This document shows positions 60,411 to 64,000 of a stretch of 64,000 nt of DNA, piece after piece (the first letter of the stretch is position 1; the number at the start of each line of letters is the position of its first letter). The position numbers and the translations under genes are program-made. The stretch is from contig NZ_CBDDJZ010000001.1 in NCBI RefSeq assembly GCF_965229915.1, positions 1,674,001 through 1,738,000 on the forward strand. The letters run 5' to 3'. The stretch comes from Marinoscillum sp965229915. GTDB lineage: Bacteria > Bacteroidota > Bacteroidia > Cytophagales > Cyclobacteriaceae. The notes beneath the pieces were generated by a model. The model was given only the letters and a program-made list of their open reading frames with translations, did not search any database and was not told where the DNA came from.

Positions 60411-60743
60411 TTAGCCCTTATCCAGTGCATAGTCAGGAATGGCATTCCAGAGCCCAAGACGCTGTTCCTTGGTTTCTCTCAAGATCACCTGACCATGATT
60501 GGTCAAAGTGAAAAAGCGCTTGCGCTTGCCTCCTCTTACAGAGGTAGCCTCACCAAACTCCGATTGGAGGTAACCCTTCTTCTCCAGCCTTCTAAGCACT
60601 GTCTGCAACGAACCAATACTCACTTTACGGTCCAGCCGCTTTTCCATCTCCTCTATAATGGCGATTCCGTAGGCCTCTCCCTGCAAAATGGCCACCGTGA
60701 GCATCACTACTTCCTCAAATTCTCCGAGCTGATATTTTCCCAT
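60411..60743 (-). CDS. PadR-family transcriptional regulator 1
   Basis: A 110-residue PadR protein and paralogue of PadR2. It begins MGKYQLGEFEEVVMLTVAIL and has GEAYGIAIIEEMEKRLDRKV, SIGSLQTVLRRLEKKGYLQS and a SVRGGKRKRFFTLTNHGQVI wing. It is the first gene of the minus-strand cluster. Two operator-like repeats lie upstream. It most likely represses its own gene and permease 4. Confidence 0.88.
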   Translation of the reverse strand: MGKYQLGEFEEVVMLTVAILQGEAYGIAIIEEMEKRLDRKVSIGSLQTVLRRLEKKGYLQSEFGEATSVRGGKRKRFFTLTNHGQVILRETKEQRLGLWNAIPDYALDKG

Positions 60744-60752
60744 AATGATATA

Positions 60753-60815
60753 TTTACCTTAAACGTAGTTAATATGTTTCACTATGTCTAAAATATTTTT
60801 ACCTTAATTGTAGTT
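60753..60815 (-). promoter_or_regulatory. Paired operator-like repeats upstream of PadR1
   Basis: On the plus strand, TTTACCTTAAACGTAGTT (60753-60770) and TTTACCTTAATTGTAGTT (60798-60815) match at 16 of 18 bases and lie 45 bases apart, close to four helical turns. The first is 10 bases from the PadR1 ATG. The layout and core match those before PadR2. Confidence 0.68.
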
Positions 60816-60918
60816 TTTACTCAAAAACCTCATCTCTGCTTAGCTTTCGGTCAATAGCGAAAACCATTTATTAAGTAAAAGTCCTTCGAAGTTCTTCTAT
60901 ACCAACCCAGACCTCAGG

Positions 60919-60954
60919 TTAACACTCTTTAACGTTTGTTAAGAACCCTTTAAC
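60919..60954 (+). promoter_or_regulatory. Phased TTAAC/TTAAG array upstream of the GLPGLI gene
   Basis: TTAAC at 60919, TTAAC at 60929, TTAAG at 60939 and TTAAC at 60950: four pentamers 10, 10 and 11 bases apart, i.e. on one face of the helix. This resembles direct-repeat sites of OmpR/PhoB-type regulators. The GLPGLI ATG is ~43 bases downstream. Confidence 0.5.
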
Positions 60955-60996
60955 ATCCATCTTCCGATTACTGGAGCATACCAACTTCAAAATCTA

Positions 60997-61740
60997 ATGA
61001 TGAAACAATTACTACTACTTACGTGCATTGCAATTGGAATTACCGCAGCAGCCCAGAAATCTGGAAAGGTCACTTATGATGAGGTGACCACAATGGACGT
61101 CCACTTTCCTGAGGGAATGGAATTACCAGAAGGTTTTGAAATGCCTTCAGAAAATATCTTCAAAAAAGTACTCCTGTTTAACGAAAACGAATCCCTTTAT
61201 AAAAATCTACCACAAGAACCGGTAGTGAATGAAGTGAAGTCAGAAGGTTTTCACCTGGAAATCAAAAATGACATTCCTGAAGATTATTACTACAAAGACC
61301 TGAACAAAGGATCGAAAGTGGAACAGCGCCAATTCCTCGACCGAACCTTCCTGATGAAAGGTGAGCTCAAAGATTTTCAGTGGAAAATCGCCCCAGAGCA
61401 GAAGAAGATTCTGGACTATATGGTGCAAAAAGCAACCACAACAATGGACACCCTGGAGATCACAGCATGGTTTGCTCCACAGTTGCAGATTAACAATGGT
61501 CCAGACCGATATGGAAAACTTCCAGGTCTAATTCTGGAAATCGAGATCCCCCAACTGAAACGTGTGATCACTGCCAAAGAAGTAGTGCTAGATGCTATTG
61601 ATGAGCCGATAGAAGCTCCGAAAAAAGGCAAAAAAGTCTCGGACGAAGAGTTTGAAAAGATCAGAGCTGAAAAGCTGGCGGAAATGCAAGCCCAGTTTGG
61701 AGGCAAGGGTGGTGTATTTATCCAGACGATAGATAACTAA
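60997..61740 (+). CDS. GLPGLI family protein
   Basis: A 247-residue secreted protein with a signal peptide (KQLLLLTCIAIGITAAAQ). Family motif: the central ITAWFAPQLQINNGPDRYGK directly followed by LPGLILEIEI, the GLPGLI box. It has a long helical, charged segment (KKGKKVSDEEFEKIRAEKLA) near the C-terminus. GLPGLI proteins are typical of Bacteroidota and commonly precede a TonB-dependent receptor, as here with a 4-base gap. Their role is not firmly known; they probably act in the periplasm with the receptor. Confidence 0.92.
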   Translation: MMKQLLLLTCIAIGITAAAQKSGKVTYDEVTTMDVHFPEGMELPEGFEMPSENIFKKVLLFNENESLYKNLPQEPVVNEVKSEGFHLEIKNDIPEDYYYKDLNKGSKVEQRQFLDRTFLMKGELKDFQWKIAPEQKKILDYMVQKATTTMDTLEITAWFAPQLQINNGPDRYGKLPGLILEIEIPQLKRVITAKEVVLDAIDEPIEAPKKGKKVSDEEFEKIRAEKLAEMQAQFGGKGGVFIQTIDN

Positions 61741-61744
61741 ACTC

Positions 61745-64000
61745 ATGCGCTTTTATTTACTAGTATTCTTGCTGGGCGGGATCGGTCTGTCCCTTCACGC
61801 CCAGCGAGTAGAGATTCAGGGCACCCTACTCGATGAAAATGGTGAAGGTCTTGTTGGAGCCACCATTACACTTCTCAATAAAAGTGACTCTATCATGGTA
61901 GCTTTCAGTGTGACCAACGCATCAGGTGGATTCAAAATGGACAAAGCGCCAAAGGGCCAGTATCTCTTGATGGGGTCTTTTATTGGCTATGAACCGTATA
62001 CCATAGCTGTTACCATTGACGAAGAGACTCCTTTCCCTCTCACATTGGAGCCAATGACCATGAAGCCAAAAGACCAACTGCTCAATGAAGTAGTAGTAGG
62101 TAGTGACCGCATCCCAATCACCTTGAAAAAGGATACCATCGAATACGATGCGAAGGCATTCAAAACCAGTCCCAATGCGTCCGTAGAGGATCTTTTGAAA
62201 AAGCTCCCTGGTGTGGAAGTACAACGGGACGGAACAGTCAAAGCGCAAGGTGAGAATGTCCAAAAAGTGCTGGTAGATGGAAAAGAGTTTTTTGGGAACG
62301 ACCCTAAAATAGCCACCAAAAACCTTCCAGCCGATGCAGTGGATAAAGTCCAGGTCTTTGATAAAAAATCCGAGTTTGCAGAGTTTGCCGGGATAGAGGA
62401 TGGAAACGAACAAAAGACCATCAATCTCTCCTTAAAAGTGGATAAGAAAGATGGCACTTTTGGGAAGATCACAGGAGCTTATGGTACTGATAATCGCTTC
62501 CTGGGAAAAGCAAACATCAATCGATTCAATAGTAAAAGCCAACTGTCTTACATTGGCAACTACAACAACATCAATCAGGTAGGCTTTACTATTGGGGATT
62601 ACCTCAGCTTTGGTGGTGGCGGGTTCAGTGGAGGCAACGGATCCTTATCCATAGAAGTACCGGATGGAGTCTCGGTAGGCAATCGCGGGCAAGATGGGAT
62701 CATCACCAGCACCGCCACAGGGCTCAACTTCAACCAGGACATTGGGGAAAAGCTAGAGCTCAGATCCAATTATATCTTTAACAGTTCCCTTGGGGATGTG
62801 TATCGTCAGGTGAACCGAACCAACTTCCTGGAAGACGGAGCACAATTCAGTAGCCGATCCATTTCTGCGCAGGACAATCGTAACTTTAGCCATAACCTCA
62901 GTGCCCGGTTGAAATATGAAATTGACCCGAGTCAGGACATCACTTTCAAAACTCAGGCAGGTCTAATCGATCGAAATTTCCAGGTAAATGATGAAACTGT
63001 TACCGCACAATCCGGAATAGACCAAAATCGCACGCTTGGGAATTCGGAAACGATAGGAGATGATTATTCAGTGAACTTGTCAGGGACTTATCGAAAGAAG
63101 TTCAATAAACCTGGTCGTACCATTACCGGAACCATCGAAACGACGATCGGAAACAATCAAAATGATGGGTATGTATCCGCAATTAGTGAGGTCTTCTACC
63201 CAGACTCGACGATTCGCACCACACTCCTACAGGATCAGCTCTCTGATAATGCCGTGTTGAACTACTCTGGTAAGATTGGGTATACCGAACCGCTTGGGAA
63301 GTACGACTACATTGATTTTCAGGTCGAACATAGAAACTTCAACAATGATGTGGTCCGTGATTACTATGATGTAACCACCAATGATCGAGTGTATAACGCC
63401 ACACTGTCGCGAGCATTTACCAAAGATTATGTGTACGATGTGTATGGGGCCAATTATAACTTCAACAAGAAGGATTTCAGCTTTGCAGCGGGGCTCAATT
63501 ACCAAACCAGTGACCTGATCGGCGAGATTACTTCAGAGCAAGTAACTATTGAGCAGGAGTTCAACAAGTTCCTCCCTACAGCTAAAGTTGGCTATGAGTT
63601 TGGCAGTGGTAAGAACATCAACCTTTCGTACCGTACGAGTCTTCAGGAACCATCTCTACAGCAACTACAGCCAACAGTGAACAACGCTGATCCGCTGCGC
63701 ATTTATCAAGGTAATCCTGATTTGAGCGCAGAATATGCCCATCAGGCCAATCTCAACTTTGTATGGTTTGATCAGTTCTCTTTCACCAATTTCTTCGCTT
63801 TTATTAGTGCGATCTATACGAATAACAAAATCGTCACGGCATCTAGCATCAATGAAAGTCTGGTGCAATTTTCACAACCGATCAATACGGATTACGACCT
63901 TTTATTGACAGGTTCGTGGAATTTTGGACGACCTATCAAACCTCTCAAAATCAAATACAACATCCGCCATCAAATCTCCTACAATGAAGGCTTTGTCTAC
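61745..64000 (+). CDS. TonB-dependent receptor-like outer-membrane protein (3' end outside window)
   Basis: A frame open from ATG 61745 to the window end, at least 752 residues. It has a signal peptide (YLLVFLLGGIGLSLHAQ), a carboxypeptidase-regulatory-like domain (VEIQGTLLDENGEGLVGATI, then GYEPYTI), a plug-like domain with the motif VEDLLKKLPGVEVQRDGTVK and VLVDGKEFFGNDPKIATKNL, and an outer-membrane beta-barrel region (OMP_b-brl_3 type). The barrel shows alternating strands such as NLSYRTSLQEPSLQQLQP and GNPDLSAEYAHQANLNF. It is the likely uptake or surface partner of the preceding GLPGLI protein. The ligand is not predictable. The C-terminus lies beyond the window. Confidence 0.88.
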   Translation, partial: MRFYLLVFLLGGIGLSLHAQRVEIQGTLLDENGEGLVGATITLLNKSDSIMVAFSVTNASGGFKMDKAPKGQYLLMGSFIGYEPYTIAVTIDEETPFPLTLEPMTMKPKDQLLNEVVVGSDRIPITLKKDTIEYDAKAFKTSPNASVEDLLKKLPGVEVQRDGTVKAQGENVQKVLVDGKEFFGNDPKIATKNLPADAVDKVQVFDKKSEFAEFAGIEDGNEQKTINLSLKVDKKDGTFGKITGAYGTDNRFLGKANINRFNSKSQLSYIGNYNNINQVGFTIGDYLSFGGGGFSGGNGSLSIEVPDGVSVGNRGQDGIITSTATGLNFNQDIGEKLELRSNYIFNSSLGDVYRQVNRTNFLEDGAQFSSRSISAQDNRNFSHNLSARLKYEIDPSQDITFKTQAGLIDRNFQVNDETVTAQSGIDQNRTLGNSETIGDDYSVNLSGTYRKKFNKPGRTITGTIETTIGNNQNDGYVSAISEVFYPDSTIRTTLLQDQLSDNAVLNYSGKIGYTEPLGKYDYIDFQVEHRNFNNDVVRDYYDVTTNDRVYNATLSRAFTKDYVYDVYGANYNFNKKDFSFAAGLNYQTSDLIGEITSEQVTIEQEFNKFLPTAKVGYEFGSGKNINLSYRTSLQEPSLQQLQPTVNNADPLRIYQGNPDLSAEYAHQANLNFVWFDQFSFTNFFAFISAIYTNNKIVTASSINESLVQFSQPINTDYDLLLTGSWNFGRPIKPLKIKYNIRHQISYNEGFVY

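Noticed and set aside
61922..62472. Two ~160-codon minus-strand frames inside the receptor gene
   Set aside because: They overlap each other and the coding strand of a clear TonB-dependent receptor; their sequence is low in structure and lacks family motifs.
1..64000. CRISPR arrays, tRNAs, rRNAs, integrases and transposases
   Set aside because: None was recognised by reading. The repeats found are short operator, terminator or GC-rich elements, not evenly spaced arrays.

Overview
The window looks like a chromosomal piece of a Bacteroidota bacterium, most likely of the order Cytophagales. Several points support this. Promoters match the Bacteroidota form TTTG-N19..21-TAnnTTTG, and Shine-Dalgarno sequences are mostly absent. 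A GLPGLI protein is paired with a TonB-dependent receptor, there are DUF3857/transglutaminase proteins, and there are 'prefix-domain' FtsX permeases under PadR regulators. No tRNA, rRNA, CRISPR array, phage integrase or transposase was seen.

Region 1 (1-15894, all minus strand) is a compact operon for an extracellular contractile injection system (eCIS), a headless phage-tail-like particle of the AFP/PVC/AlgoCIS type. In transcription order it encodes a DUF4255 cap protein, a candidate cap adaptor, one sheath, two tube proteins, a 54-aa DUF5908 protein, a LysM-type tube/baseplate adaptor, a VgrG-like spike, a PAAR tip, a gp25-like wedge, two large baseplate proteins and the start of a tape-measure protein that runs off the window. 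The AAA+ ATPase, fibre and cargo genes are not visible and should lie beyond position 1. Nearly all junctions are short gaps or ATGA/TAATG overlaps.

Region 2 (16047-39166) is housekeeping: a zinc-ribbon mini-protein, ettA, DUF349 and DUF2795 proteins, ispD, queA, an FtsX permease, recA, a metallopeptidase, a PhoB/PhoR-like two-component pair with an RluA-type pseudouridine synthase, rplM-rpsI-rpsB-tsf, rpsT, radC, pheT, a coiled-coil protein, zapA and rny.

Region 3 (39185-48897) holds envelope genes: a membrane protein, two tandem DUF3857 proteins (one with lost catalytic residues), a metallopeptidase-like lipoprotein, a secreted metallo-beta-lactamase-fold protein and a TPR histidine kinase/LuxR regulator pair.

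Region 4 (48946-60743, minus strand) is a cluster of four large FtsX-type permeases with two PadR regulators and a DUF559 endonuclease-like gene. It shows recent rearrangement: a 28-codon stump of a fifth permease, near-identical 5' ends in two paralogues, duplicated PadR operator-like repeats and GC-rich repeats around the DUF559 gene. Region 5 (60919-64000) is a GLPGLI protein and a TonB-dependent receptor that runs off the window, preceded by a helically phased TTAAC/TTAAG array.
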